This document shows, piece after piece, positions 45,565-54,594 of a stretch of DNA of 64,000 nt. The notes below the pieces were generated by a model that was not told the DNA's origin, did not search any database, and saw nothing but the letters and a program-made list of their open reading frames with translations. How positions within the stretch are numbered: the first letter of the stretch is position 1; each line of letters opens with the position of its first letter. Origin of the DNA: Flavobacteriales bacterium. Its GTDB lineage: Bacteria; Bacteroidota; Bacteroidia; Flavobacteriales_D; Crocinitomicaceae. The position numbers and the translations under genes were made by a program. The stretch is taken from assembly GCA_947500875.1 (NCBI GenBank), contig CANMUN010000003.1, positions 1-64,000 of the forward strand. Direction: 5' to 3'.

Positions 45565-46469
45565 TATTTCTTCTTTGTCAATTCTTTAAATACCTCTTCA
45601 AGGCTTTTTCTTTCGGAACGCAAGGTTAGCACAAGCCAGCCTTGTTCTTGGGCTAATTGCGCCACGATTTTACGGACATCGGTGGAGCCATCACCCTCCA
45701 ATAACCAGCCGTTATCTACGGATTTCGAGGTTTTAATGCCAGGAGTCTTTTTCAGCAATGAAGCATTGATTACCCCATCAAATTCGACGTAAACGGTTTG
45801 ACTTTCTTGCGATGAACTCAGTGCTTCACGAGGATTATCGGCAACAATTTTCCCTTGATTAATAATGATAATTCGGTCGCAAATAGCTTCTACCTCTTGC
45901 ATGATGTGCGTGGACAATAAAATGGTTTTTTGTTGTCCCAAAAGTTTAATAAGTGCACGAATTTCCACAAGTTGGTTTGGATCTAATCCCGAAGTAGGTT
46001 CATCCAAAATTAATACTTGAGGATCGTGGATGAATGCCTGCGCTAATCCTACTCGCTGCTTATATCCTTTCGAAAGCGCTCCAATTTTTTTGCCTTGCTC
46101 TTGTCCTAACCCAACCATGTCAATAAGTTCGTTAACGCGGGCGTTGCGGTTTTTAATCTTGTAGATACCTCCCACGAAATGCAAGTATTCTTTTACATAC
46201 ATATCCAGATAGAGGGGGTTGTTCTCCGGGAGGTAACCAATGATTTTTCGCGTATCCAATTGGTCAACATCCACCGCCAATTGATGCACGTGGATGCTTC
46301 CTGAACTTACCGGTATGTAGCCCGTAATCATCTTCATGGTTGTGGATTTTCCTGCGCCATTGGGCCCAAGAAAACCAACAATTTCCCCTTTGCCAATTTC
46401 AAAAGAAATTTGGTTTACTGCGGCTTGCTGCCCAAAGAATTTCGAAACGTTGTTTACAACAATTGACAT
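45564..46469 (-). CDS. gldA: ABC transporter ATPase, GldA type
   Basis: This 301-aa ATPase has Walker A GPNGAGKST (35-43), the Q-loop region IIGYLPENNPLYLDM, the signature LSKGYKQRVGLAQAF, Walker B VLILDEPTSGLDP and the H-loop LLSTHIMQEV. The C-terminal 80 residues follow the GldA pattern. In Flavobacterium, GldA works with the membrane proteins GldF and GldG in gliding and surface-protein functions. Neither is encoded in this window. Assignment to GldA rather than another ABC-2-type ATPase rests on overall similarity. Confidence 0.82.
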   Translation of the reverse strand: MSIVVNNVSKFFGQQAAVNQISFEIGKGEIVGFLGPNGAGKSTTMKMITGYIPVSSGSIHVHQLAVDVDQLDTRKIIGYLPENNPLYLDMYVKEYLHFVGGIYKIKNRNARVNELIDMVGLGQEQGKKIGALSKGYKQRVGLAQAFIHDPQVLILDEPTSGLDPNQLVEIRALIKLLGQQKTILLSTHIMQEVEAICDRIIIINQGKIVADNPREALSSSQESQTVYVEFDGVINASLLKKTPGIKTSKSVDNGWLLEGDGSTDVRKIVAQLAQEQGWLVLTLRSERKSLEEVFKELTKKK

Positions 46470-46480
46470 GCTTTGCGAAG

Positions 46481-47944
46481 TTAATCATTTTTAAGTGACC
46501 ATATGGCTAAAGCCTCTTTGGAGAGCAATAAACCCAAGAAAAGACCGGTAAAGGACGCTCCTGCTTGCGTTTCTAGGCTATCTTCTAACATCATGGAAAA
46601 CAAAAAAATAAGCATGAGCAATGCCTTTAACCCTTGTTTTTCTTGTAACCCTAGAAAAAGCTGCCAAATGATGAGGCCTAACAACAAACCAACCCCGATT
46701 AGGCCGCATCCCAACCAAGTGGTCAGAAACATGTTGTGGGGGCGTTTTTGATTCTCTGCCAATAAAGCGGTGTTTTCGTAGGCTTTTTTCATAGAACGGT
46801 CAATGTCCCCGATGCCCACGCCCCATAAAGGATTTTGTTCGATGAGTTTCACGGCGGTTTCCCAATAGATGAAGCGTTGTAATAGCGAATGACCATTTGG
46901 GTCTTTGGCTAAATGAAATTCGTACTTCACTTCAAAATACCTGCCCAGCATATTTCCTTTTGCGCTGTATGGGTCTGTAAATCCATTTTCGATGTCGATG
47001 ATAGCCTCCTTTTCTAAACGTTGGACTGCTGATGGTGTTAATGGCTTACCAAGGGAACACAGGTATCGCTCACAGGTACGTTGCAATACTTGACCCTTTC
47101 GGTCATTTCCGTTAAAATCCACCTTCGATTTACGATTCCATGCCATCGATGCTTCTCCTACATCTTTGAATGACCCGCATGCCTCGGGTGCTTTCAAAAA
47201 ATCACGGACTACGAACCAGGAAACGCATAATCCTAGGGCCAACAAGCCGATGAAAAGCACTTTGATCCATTGCTTTGAAAGGAGCGTCATCGTTCCGAAA
47301 TATCCAAACGTGATCAATAGGCATCCAATGGCACTAAAGGTTTGGCTGTATAGGACATAGGCAGTTGCCAGCACGATGTAGGACCAAGCATATCCTTTTG
47401 AAAGCAACTTCTTGAGCGCAAAATGTAGGCAAAGGGCAATGGAAAAAACAACCAAAATCCCAAATCGAATGTGTGACCCAAACCAACTTAATTGCCTTAT
47501 GTCCAGCGCTTTTTGCCCGTTTAATAAATAGAGGAATCGAACCCCATTCAGAACCATTAGCACGGCAAGAAGGAGCATTAAAAACTTGAAAACTCGAACA
47601 ATTCGGTCCTTATCCCACGTTAGGGTCGTTGAAATGAGGACAGGAAGTGCAAAAAATGAAAGCCTCACTCGGATCGCATTCCACCCTGCACTAAGGTCTT
47701 GGGTCCAGCATAAGCTGATGACATGGGCCAGAAAAAGGAGCAGTAATACGCTAATCCATTTTTTGTTGGTTAGCCAACGATCTCGAAACAATGCATAATC
47801 GCCGAAAAGAAGAAAAACCAAGGTGTAGCCGATAAAGGAAACCGACATAAGGAACTTACTGCATGCAAGTCCGGTAAGAAACACACCAAGAAGGACAAAA
47901 TAAACGTTTTCCCGTTGTTCTTTAATCCAAACTCGGCTTTTCAT
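46481..47944 (-). CDS. O-antigen ligase/polymerase-like membrane protein
   Basis: This 487-aa polytopic protein has about ten to twelve hydrophobic helices. A large hydrophilic loop of roughly 120 residues precedes the family motif region (FIYWETAVKLIEQNPLWGVG, then RPHNMFLTTWLGCGLIGVG), typical of Wzy_C/WaaL proteins. It probably polymerises or ligates a surface polysaccharide. The loop contains three Cys residues (EACGS, RTCERYLCSL), unusual for the family. It shares one base with the S41 protease stop (TAATG) and lies 11 bases before gldA. Confidence 0.82.
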   Translation of the reverse strand: MKSRVWIKEQRENVYFVLLGVFLTGLACSKFLMSVSFIGYTLVFLLFGDYALFRDRWLTNKKWISVLLLLFLAHVISLCWTQDLSAGWNAIRVRLSFFALPVLISTTLTWDKDRIVRVFKFLMLLLAVLMVLNGVRFLYLLNGQKALDIRQLSWFGSHIRFGILVVFSIALCLHFALKKLLSKGYAWSYIVLATAYVLYSQTFSAIGCLLITFGYFGTMTLLSKQWIKVLFIGLLALGLCVSWFVVRDFLKAPEACGSFKDVGEASMAWNRKSKVDFNGNDRKGQVLQRTCERYLCSLGKPLTPSAVQRLEKEAIIDIENGFTDPYSAKGNMLGRYFEVKYEFHLAKDPNGHSLLQRFIYWETAVKLIEQNPLWGVGIGDIDRSMKKAYENTALLAENQKRPHNMFLTTWLGCGLIGVGLLLGLIIWQLFLGLQEKQGLKALLMLIFLFSMMLEDSLETQAGASFTGLFLGLLLSKEALAIWSLKND

Positions 47945-49578
47945 TATTTTAATTTCAGCAGGGATTTGTATTCTTGTTCGTTTTGCAAAATGGACGATGC
48001 CTTATTTAGTACCGCGTTGTTTCTAAATCCATATTGGTTCCGGCCTTTTTCAAAATAAAATCGACCAACGATTTCTTCTTCTAATATCGACACGACCTCT
48101 TCACGATGGCTTTCTAAATCTTCGATTAAGGGTTTTTTCAGTTGTTCTTGCAATGCCGCGTAACTTTTCGAAACCCTTGTAAATTCATTGTTTTTTTCCA
48201 ATGAGCTCTTGAGTTTTTCTAAAAGACTGGTTTCAAAAGATGTATAAGTAAAGTTGCGCGCTTGTACAAAAGTTTTGAAGTTATCGTAATCCTCTTGTGA
48301 TAGCTTGAATTTATCGGGAGCCTCGATGGTTGAGTGCGAGGAATGAAATTGGGTCGCAAAATGAAAAATCAAATGCTGCTGTATTAACGCTTTTGTAAAT
48401 CCGCTTTCTATGGAATCAACCAGCGGTATATCCGGCTCTATCCCTCGGCCGTCGATCACCGTTCTTCCGTTTTTGGTCTGGAATTGTTGGAGTAAACTGT
48501 CGGGAATTTCTTTGGGAGTTGATCCGCTGTTTTGGTCGTAATAGTCCAACCTTTGCACGCAACGTCCCGAGGGCGTATAATATTTCGCAATGGTTAATTT
48601 CATTTTCGAACCGTATTTCAAGTCAAAGGTCCTTTGGACTAAGCCTTTACCGTAACTTGTATTTCCAACAATTACTGCGCGGTCTAAATCTTGCAGTGCT
48701 CCTGCCACTATTTCACTTGCAGAAGCAGAATTTTCATCAATCAAAACCACCAATGGAAGGTTTTCAGCTATGGGGTTTTCTTGAGTTTTGTACACCATAT
48801 TTTCTTGCTTTGAGCGCCCTTTCGTAGTGACTACTACTTGTCCTTTTGGAACAAAAAAACCAACGATTTTGACCGCCTCCATGAGCAATCCGCCTCCGTT
48901 TCCGCGTAAATCAAAAATGAGTTTTTTCATGCCTTTTCCTTGTAAATCCAGCACGTTTTTTTTGACTTCTTCCGCGGCTGTTTGCGTGAAGCTGCTCAAA
49001 GAAATGTACCCAGTGCTTTCGTTTACAAGTCCAGCAAAAGGGATGTCGGGAATTTTAATTTCGTCCCGAGTTAAATTAAAGGTAAAGGCTTTGTCCGCGC
49101 GTTGAACCTCCAAAGCAACGGTCGTTCCTTTAGGACCTTTGAGGGCATTCGAAATTTCTTCGGTTGTTTTTTCTGCAACACTTTTGTTGTCGACACGAAG
49201 GATAACATCGCCCGCCAACAGTCCTCCTTTTTGAGCGGGGCTGTTTTCATAAAGTTCCGTAATGTAAGTTTCTTCACCAATTTTACCCAACGAAGCTCCA
49301 ATTCCCCCGTATTGCCCAGTGGTCATTAACCGGTAGTCTTCAATGTTTGCTTCGTGGTAAAACACCGTGTAGGGGTCGAGCTCGTTTAACATGGCATCAA
49401 TGGCCGTTTTGGAAAGTTTTCCGTGCCCAACTTCATCTACAAAATAGAGGTCCAAGTGTTCGTAGATTTGGTCCATTAACTCAAGGCTTTTGAGCTCCTC
49501 AAAACCTGCGGATTGTGCATGCGAAAAAGTCGCATTGAAATAGAAGACAAGGGCTAGCAGTGGATGAATTATGCGCAT
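47944..49578 (-). CDS. S41 family C-terminal processing peptidase (CtpA-like)
   Basis: This 544-aa exported serine protease has a signal peptide (cut near SHAQ), a PDZ domain (about 85-170: GGIGASLGKIGEETYITELY, AGDVILRVDN) and the S41 domain. The catalytic dyad is visible: Ser286 in ENSASASEI and Lys311 in SYGKGLVQ, 25 residues apart as in E. coli Prc. A helical C-terminal region of about 180 residues follows. It overlaps rnpA by 10 bases, an order also familiar from other flavobacteria. Confidence 0.93.
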   Translation of the reverse strand: MRIIHPLLALVFYFNATFSHAQSAGFEELKSLELMDQIYEHLDLYFVDEVGHGKLSKTAIDAMLNELDPYTVFYHEANIEDYRLMTTGQYGGIGASLGKIGEETYITELYENSPAQKGGLLAGDVILRVDNKSVAEKTTEEISNALKGPKGTTVALEVQRADKAFTFNLTRDEIKIPDIPFAGLVNESTGYISLSSFTQTAAEEVKKNVLDLQGKGMKKLIFDLRGNGGGLLMEAVKIVGFFVPKGQVVVTTKGRSKQENMVYKTQENPIAENLPLVVLIDENSASASEIVAGALQDLDRAVIVGNTSYGKGLVQRTFDLKYGSKMKLTIAKYYTPSGRCVQRLDYYDQNSGSTPKEIPDSLLQQFQTKNGRTVIDGRGIEPDIPLVDSIESGFTKALIQQHLIFHFATQFHSSHSTIEAPDKFKLSQEDYDNFKTFVQARNFTYTSFETSLLEKLKSSLEKNNEFTRVSKSYAALQEQLKKPLIEDLESHREEVVSILEEEIVGRFYFEKGRNQYGFRNNAVLNKASSILQNEQEYKSLLKLK

Positions 49579-49937
49579 ATTTTTTGGATGATTTGCTTTA
49601 TTTGTGATTCAACTTTGGGATATTCCACCATTTCGTTGCTAAGATAAACGATGCTAATGTGTAAAACACACCCATCTTCCGTTGTTTTTTTAACGAGAAG
49701 TTCTTTATTTCTACGCAGGCATTCGCGAACCATGCGTTTGATTCGATTGCGGTCATGGGCTTTGCGTATTTTTTTCTTGGGTACGCTAATCAGCACGGAG
49801 AACTGAGGGGATTCACTCGGTTTTTGATAAACATGACTTAAAATTGGAAAAAAATAGACTTTACTCCCTGCCTTGAACAGTTGGTCCATTTCATCCTTAA
49901 GATGCATCCGATATTTTTTTCCAAAATCTTCTCCCAC
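49569..49937 (-). CDS. rnpA: Ribonuclease P protein component
   Basis: This 122-aa basic protein subunit of RNase P has KKYRMHLKDEMDQLFKAG at the N-terminus and the RNR signature in KAHDRNRIKRMVRECLRRN. The GTG at 49937 keeps the conserved KKYRL-type start; an ATG at 49907 would cut into it. It is not next to rpmH, and lies between xseA and the S41 protease. Confidence 0.9.
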   Translation of the reverse strand: MGEDFGKKYRMHLKDEMDQLFKAGSKVYFFPILSHVYQKPSESPQFSVLISVPKKKIRKAHDRNRIKRMVRECLRRNKELLVKKTTEDGCVLHISIVYLSNEMVEYPKVESQIKQIIQKICA

Positions 49938-49960
49938 GCTTCAAAGGTAAGGATATGACC

Positions 49961-51319
49961 TTATTTAACCTCAACATCGCTTTTCCCTTCGTAAAATTCA
50001 ATTCGAAGCAAGTCCCCTTTTTTCAGGGATTTCGCACTGGATAAAATCATGCCGTCTTTTCGGACGATGGAATACCCCCTAGAAAGCACTGCCCTAGGGT
50101 CCATGAGAGCTATTTCTTTGGATAAACGTTCAAGTTGAAAATGCTGTTTAAGGATGAGATGGCTTGATTTATTGGCTGTTTTATGCCATAAACTCTGCGA
50201 CTTTTGAAAGGCTAAATTCGTGGTTGATTTCAGCGTTTGATTCAATTTAAGAGGCATGTGTATGAGCTGATTTTGATGCTTTTTCAATGAAATGCGAGGT
50301 GTTTGTTGAACATTGGAAAGGAGTTGCAGAAGGTCACGTCGGTTGTTGTCGATATTCCAACGAGATATTCGGGAGATTTTTAATACCGCTTGTTGAATAG
50401 CACGTTGGTTCAATTGTTGCATCTCGTTGAAAGATTGCTGAATGCGCTTTGCGCATTGTTCCACGGACTCGGCGGCCACCTCAAAGATGTGCAGAATGTT
50501 ATGCGCTAATACGGAAGGGGTAATGGCATGGGAATTTGCCACCATTTCAGCAACAGTGAGGTTGGTTGAGTGACCAATTCCGCAGAGAACAGGTATGGGA
50601 AATTCAGCAATTTTCTTGCAAAGGAGGTAGTCGTCATAACAGGACATGCCAACCTCGGCCCCACCTCCTCGAACAATGGCAACGGCATCGAAATGCTTCA
50701 AAAGCCGTTCAATTTTCCCTAAAGCTCCAAGGATTGATTGAATCGCCGGGTCCCCCTGCAGCGTGCAATTGAAAAGGAAGGTGCTAATTCCAAATCGATT
50801 TTTTTCAGCCTCAAGCACTTCGTTGAAATCCGACAAGCCCTTACTGGAATCTGCGGAAATTAAAGCGATTCTTTTGGGTAAAGGCAATTTCAATTGTTGA
50901 TTTTTATTTAACAGCCCTTCTTGGTTGAGTTTTTTGAGCGTTTCAACCCTCAGTTTGTGAAGTTCTCCTAAGGAAAAGCTCGGGTCTATGTCGATGATAT
51001 GTAAACTCAATCCAAACGTCTCGCTGAAGACTATTTTTACTTCAAGCAGCAGTTCTTTTCCCTCGGAAAGCGGCTCTTGAACGGTTTTTTCAAAATGCGT
51101 TCGTATGCGTTGAAAATGCGTTTTCCATAGAACTCCGCTAAGGTTTGCTACAATTTTACCGTTTTCACGTTGCACCAGTTCTGGAAAGGCATGGCCGCTG
51201 GCAAATTCGTTCATTTTGTAGAGTTCGGCACGAACCCAATACGTTTGCTGGTATCGGTTCTCCAGGGTTTTACGGATGGACCCCGCCACCTGTAGCAAGG
51301 TGAAAATTTGCTTAGACAT
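49961..51319 (-). CDS. xseA: Exodeoxyribonuclease VII large subunit
   Basis: This 452-aa protein has an N-terminal OB fold (YWVRAELYKMNEFASGHAFP), the catalytic core with KRIALISADSSKGLSDF, AIVRGGGAEVGMSCYDDY, VLCGIGHSTNLTVAEMVA, a long coiled-coil region, and the C-terminal DPRAVLSRGYSIVRKDG. It degrades single-stranded DNA together with XseB. No xseB adjoins it, and the motifs are divergent but intact. The ATG at 51319 is preferred over the GTG one codon upstream. Confidence 0.9.
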   Translation of the reverse strand: MSKQIFTLLQVAGSIRKTLENRYQQTYWVRAELYKMNEFASGHAFPELVQRENGKIVANLSGVLWKTHFQRIRTHFEKTVQEPLSEGKELLLEVKIVFSETFGLSLHIIDIDPSFSLGELHKLRVETLKKLNQEGLLNKNQQLKLPLPKRIALISADSSKGLSDFNEVLEAEKNRFGISTFLFNCTLQGDPAIQSILGALGKIERLLKHFDAVAIVRGGGAEVGMSCYDDYLLCKKIAEFPIPVLCGIGHSTNLTVAEMVANSHAITPSVLAHNILHIFEVAAESVEQCAKRIQQSFNEMQQLNQRAIQQAVLKISRISRWNIDNNRRDLLQLLSNVQQTPRISLKKHQNQLIHMPLKLNQTLKSTTNLAFQKSQSLWHKTANKSSHLILKQHFQLERLSKEIALMDPRAVLSRGYSIVRKDGMILSSAKSLKKGDLLRIEFYEGKSDVEVK

Positions 51320-51354
51320 CACTTAAAATTAACCATTTAGATGGATGGTTGAGT

Positions 51355-51385
51355 TTGGTAGCGCGAATTTAATGTTCTATCTTTG
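51355..51385 (+). promoter_or_regulatory. prs promoter
   Basis: TTG at 51355-51357, a 20-base spacer, and TATCTTTG at 51378-51385 form a model Bacteroidota promoter. It ends 19 bases before the prs ATG. Confidence 0.65.
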
Positions 51386-51404
51386 CGCACCTTAGGAAAA
51401 AATC

Positions 51405-52331
51405 ATGGGAGCAAAATTTTTCGCAGGACGCGCCACGTTGGATTTGGGAAGCCGAATTGCCCAACATTACGGGTCGATTTTAGGCGAGGTAACCGTTACC
51501 ACCTTTAGTGACGGAGAAATTCAACCGAGTTTCAACGAATCGGTGCGTGGGCAAGATGTTTTCATCATTCAGTCGACAACTCCTCCAGCAGAAAACCTCA
51601 TGGAAATGCTCTTGTTGATTGACGCTGCACGCCGAGCTTCAGCGCGCAAAATAATAGCTGTGATTCCTTATTACGGATATGCTCGACAGGATCGTAAAGA
51701 CCAACCAAGGGTTGCCATCGGAGCTAAATTGGTGGCGAATATGTTGATGGCTGCTGGAGCAGATCGCATCATTACCATGGACTTACATGCCGATCAAATT
51801 CAAGGGTTTTTTGAGGTGCCTGTGGATCATTTGTTTGGCTCAACCATTTTTATCCCGGAAATAGAGCGGCTGAATTTGGACAACATCGTCATTGCAGCCC
51901 CGGATGTAGGAGGAGCAAAGCGGGCAAATATGTACGCCAAAGTGCTCAATTGTGGACTTGCCTTATGCCATAAGAACCGTAAAAAAGCCAATGAAATTGC
52001 TGAAATGACGGTGATTGGAGAAGTGGTAGGAAAGCATGTAATCATTGTTGACGACATGTGCGATACGGCAGGTACGCTCACCGCTTCTTCTGCTTTATTC
52101 ATGGAGAATGGGGCCGCATCGGTTCGTGCTTTTTGCACCCACGCTGTATTGTCGGGGCCTGCATTTGATCGCATTGAAGCATCCACCCTGACGGAGGTCA
52201 TTGTAACGGACACCATTCCTCATGAAAGAAAATCCTCCAAAGTTCGCACGTTATCCGTTGACAAGTACTTTGCTTCGGTCATTGACCGTTTGTTGAAAAA
52301 TGAATCCATCGGAGGAGATTATTATAAGTAA
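51405..52331 (+). CDS. prs: Ribose-phosphate pyrophosphokinase
   Basis: This 308-aa enzyme makes PRPP from ribose 5-phosphate and ATP for nucleotide, His and Trp synthesis. Motifs are VTTFSDGEIQPSFNESVRG, the flexible loop PYYGYARQDRK, the metal site MDLHADQIQGFF, and the PRPP-binding loop IIVDDMCDTAGTL. It begins at an ATG after a strong promoter and is followed after 19 bases by rplY, a common gene pair. Confidence 0.97.
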   Translation: MGAKFFAGRATLDLGSRIAQHYGSILGEVTVTTFSDGEIQPSFNESVRGQDVFIIQSTTPPAENLMEMLLLIDAARRASARKIIAVIPYYGYARQDRKDQPRVAIGAKLVANMLMAAGADRIITMDLHADQIQGFFEVPVDHLFGSTIFIPEIERLNLDNIVIAAPDVGGAKRANMYAKVLNCGLALCHKNRKKANEIAEMTVIGEVVGKHVIIVDDMCDTAGTLTASSALFMENGAASVRAFCTHAVLSGPAFDRIEASTLTEVIVTDTIPHERKSSKVRTLSVDKYFASVIDRLLKNESIGGDYYK

Positions 52332-52350
52332 CCAATAAAAATAAATATAA

Positions 52351-52935
52351 ATGAAAACAGCACAGTTGAGCGGTTCGCTAAGAGCGAACGTAGGGAAAAA
52401 GGATGCAAGCGCGCTTCGCAACGAAGGCTTGGTTCCTTGCGTGCTTTATGGACAAGGGGAACAAACCCACTTCGCAGTAAAGCAAGTTGCCATTGAGAAA
52501 ATCGTTTTTTCTCCCAATGTCTATCAAATTGAATTGGATATTGACGGTAAAAAAGCACGAGCAATTATCCGGGAATTGCAGCAGCATCCAACCAAAGACA
52601 CCGTACAACACGTGGACTTTCTGGAATTAAGTGATTCCAAAGAAGTTCGTGTTAAACTTCCTGTTCGCGTCACCGGTTCATCCCGAGGCGTAATGGCAGG
52701 GGGTAAACTCATGCAGGTGTTTAGAACCTTAAAATGTCAAGGTTTACCATCAGCGCTTCCCGAAGACATTACCGTCGATATTTCTCCGTTGAGAATTGGT
52801 CATTCGATTCGAATTTCGAACCTTGAAATCCCGGGGGTTAAAATCTTAGAACCTGCTAACGCAGTGGTGGTGGCCGTGAAAATGGCAAGAGGAGCGGTTA
52901 AAGGTTCTGATGCAGATCCTGAAGACGAAGAATAA
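52351..52935 (+). CDS. rplY: 50S ribosomal protein L25 (general stress protein Ctc form)
   Basis: This 194-aa protein has the 5S-rRNA-binding L25 domain (SLRANVGKKDASALRNEGLV, PCVLYGQ) and the C-terminal TL5/Ctc beta domain (LPVRVTGSSRGVMAGGKLMQ, LPSALPEDITVDISPL). It ends in an acidic tail. The prs-rplY transcript is closed by the terminator 15 bases downstream. Confidence 0.94.
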   Translation: MKTAQLSGSLRANVGKKDASALRNEGLVPCVLYGQGEQTHFAVKQVAIEKIVFSPNVYQIELDIDGKKARAIIRELQQHPTKDTVQHVDFLELSDSKEVRVKLPVRVTGSSRGVMAGGKLMQVFRTLKCQGLPSALPEDITVDISPLRIGHSIRISNLEIPGVKILEPANAVVVAVKMARGAVKGSDADPEDEE

Positions 52936-52949
52936 AATCATTCAAAGAG

Positions 52950-52970
52950 AACCGCTTCGGCGGTTTTTTT
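52950..52970 (+). terminator. Rho-independent terminator after rplY
   Basis: AACCGC and GCGGTT form a 6-bp stem around a stable TTCG tetraloop, followed by seven T residues. It ends the prs-rplY transcript. Confidence 0.92.
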
Positions 52971-53004
52971 ATTTCCTAATTTTACCACAAAAAGAAAATT
53001 CAGC

Positions 53005-54543
53005 ATGAAAATACAAGACATACTTCATCAATTCGGAATCCAAACAACCAATCCGGGAGGATTTTCCGGAACGCTCGTATCAACGGAATTATCTTCCACT
53101 GAAATCGTGTCAAGTTCTCCGGTGGACGGGAAAGTAATTGCTGCGGTAAAACCGCTAACGGAAAAAGGGTACCATGACATCGTTGAAAAATCAGCGAAAG
53201 CGTTCATTGAATGGCGAACGGTACCTGCTCCAAAGCGAGGCGAAGTGGTTCGTCAATTAGCGGAACAATTGCGCGTTCATAAAGAAGCCCTTGGAACCTT
53301 GGTTTCCTACGAAATGGGTAAATCCTTGCAAGAGGGACTCGGAGAAGTTCAAGAAATGATTGATATCTGCGACTTCGCGGTTGGATTGTCGAGGCAACTA
53401 TACGGATTAACCATGCACTCGGAGCGTCCTGGACATCGCATGTATGAGCAATATCACCCTCTGGGAATTGTTGGAATCATTTCCGCGTTTAATTTTCCGG
53501 TGGCCGTGTGGAATTGGAATTCTGCACTGGCTTGGGTTTGCGGCGATGTATGCGTTTGGAAACCTTCCGAAAAAACGCCGATTACCGCCTTGGCTTGTCA
53601 GTACATCACCAATGAAGTGTTCTCAAAGAACGGGGTTCCAGACGGTGTTTCGTCCCTGGTAATCGGTGGCCCTGAATTGGGTAAGCTGATGGCTTCGGAT
53701 GTCAGGATTCCTTTGGTTTCTGCTACGGGTTCTACCCGTATGGGGAAATCAGTGGGCGCTGCAGTAGGAGCTCGATTGGGCCATTCATTGTTGGAATTAG
53801 GAGGCAATAATGCCATCATTATTACCCCTTCGGCCGATTTGAAAACGGTAGTTCCGGGTGCTGTATTCGGTGCTGTTGGAACCGCCGGTCAACGTTGTAC
53901 TTCCACCCGCCGACTGATCATTCACGCATCGGTTTACGAACAAGTAAGGGATGCTTTGGTAAAAGCGTATGCCCAGTTGCGCATTGGAAATCCATTAGAT
54001 GCATCGAATCATGTCGGACCCTTGATCGATCAAGATGCTGTTGCTGCCTATAAACAAGCCATTGCTCAAGCCATAGAGCAAGGAGGTAAGGTCGTGGTTG
54101 AGGGAGGTGTTTTGACGGGCGAAGGGTATGAATCCGGGTGTTTTGTGAAACCTTGCATCATCGAAGCAGAGAACCATTTGGCCATTGTGCAGCACGAAAC
54201 CTTTGCGCCCATCTTGTACCTCATGCAATACCGCGGGGATGTTCATGAGGCAATTGCGTTACAAAATGGTGTTCCCCAGGGCTTGTCCTCTGCTATTATG
54301 ACCCACAATTTAAAAGAATCCGAGGCCTTTTTATCGCACGCTGGTTCCGATTGTGGAATTGCTAATGTGAACATTGGGACATCCGGCGCGGAAATCGGTG
54401 GAGCATTCGGCGGCGAAAAGGAAACGGGAGGAGGACGGGAGTCGGGTTCCGATTCTTGGAAGATTTACATGCGTCGGCAAACCAACACAATTAATTACTT
54501 GGACAGCTTGCCTCTGGCACAAGGAATTAAATTTGATTTGTAA
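53005..54543 (+). CDS. Aldehyde dehydrogenase, ALDH7 (antiquitin / alpha-aminoadipic semialdehyde) type
   Basis: This 512-aa NAD-dependent dehydrogenase has EMGKSLQEGLGEVQEMIDIC, the antiquitin-type GIVGIISAFNFPVAVWNWN, the catalytic Glu in LLELGGNNAIII and the nucleophile Cys in GTAGQRCTSTR. The Asn-Asn after ELGG and the C-terminal AEIGGAFGGEKETGGGRESG mark the ALDH7 branch, which oxidises alpha-aminoadipic semialdehyde in lysine breakdown or betaine aldehyde-like substrates. A weak -7 element (TAATTTTA, 52977-52984) lies 20 bases upstream. Confidence 0.9.
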   Translation: MKIQDILHQFGIQTTNPGGFSGTLVSTELSSTEIVSSSPVDGKVIAAVKPLTEKGYHDIVEKSAKAFIEWRTVPAPKRGEVVRQLAEQLRVHKEALGTLVSYEMGKSLQEGLGEVQEMIDICDFAVGLSRQLYGLTMHSERPGHRMYEQYHPLGIVGIISAFNFPVAVWNWNSALAWVCGDVCVWKPSEKTPITALACQYITNEVFSKNGVPDGVSSLVIGGPELGKLMASDVRIPLVSATGSTRMGKSVGAAVGARLGHSLLELGGNNAIIITPSADLKTVVPGAVFGAVGTAGQRCTSTRRLIIHASVYEQVRDALVKAYAQLRIGNPLDASNHVGPLIDQDAVAAYKQAIAQAIEQGGKVVVEGGVLTGEGYESGCFVKPCIIEAENHLAIVQHETFAPILYLMQYRGDVHEAIALQNGVPQGLSSAIMTHNLKESEAFLSHAGSDCGIANVNIGTSGAEIGGAFGGEKETGGGRESGSDSWKIYMRRQTNTINYLDSLPLAQGIKFDL

Positions 54544-54571
54544 AAAGCGCATTTTTCCAATGCCGCTTTCC

Positions 54572-54579
54572 TATCTTTG
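54572..54579 (+). promoter_or_regulatory. -7 promoter element of the PfkB kinase operon
   Basis: TATCTTTG matches TAnnTTTG exactly and ends 15 bases before the ATG at 54595. It may drive the five coupled genes to 60219. Confidence 0.5.
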
Positions 54580-54594
54580 CTGAAAATAAGATTC

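Noticed and set aside
49961..51319. Divergent motifs in XseA as evidence of a pseudogene
   Set aside because: The frame is full length and the RGGG and GIGH core motifs are kept. Divergence of this degree is plausible for Bacteroidota.
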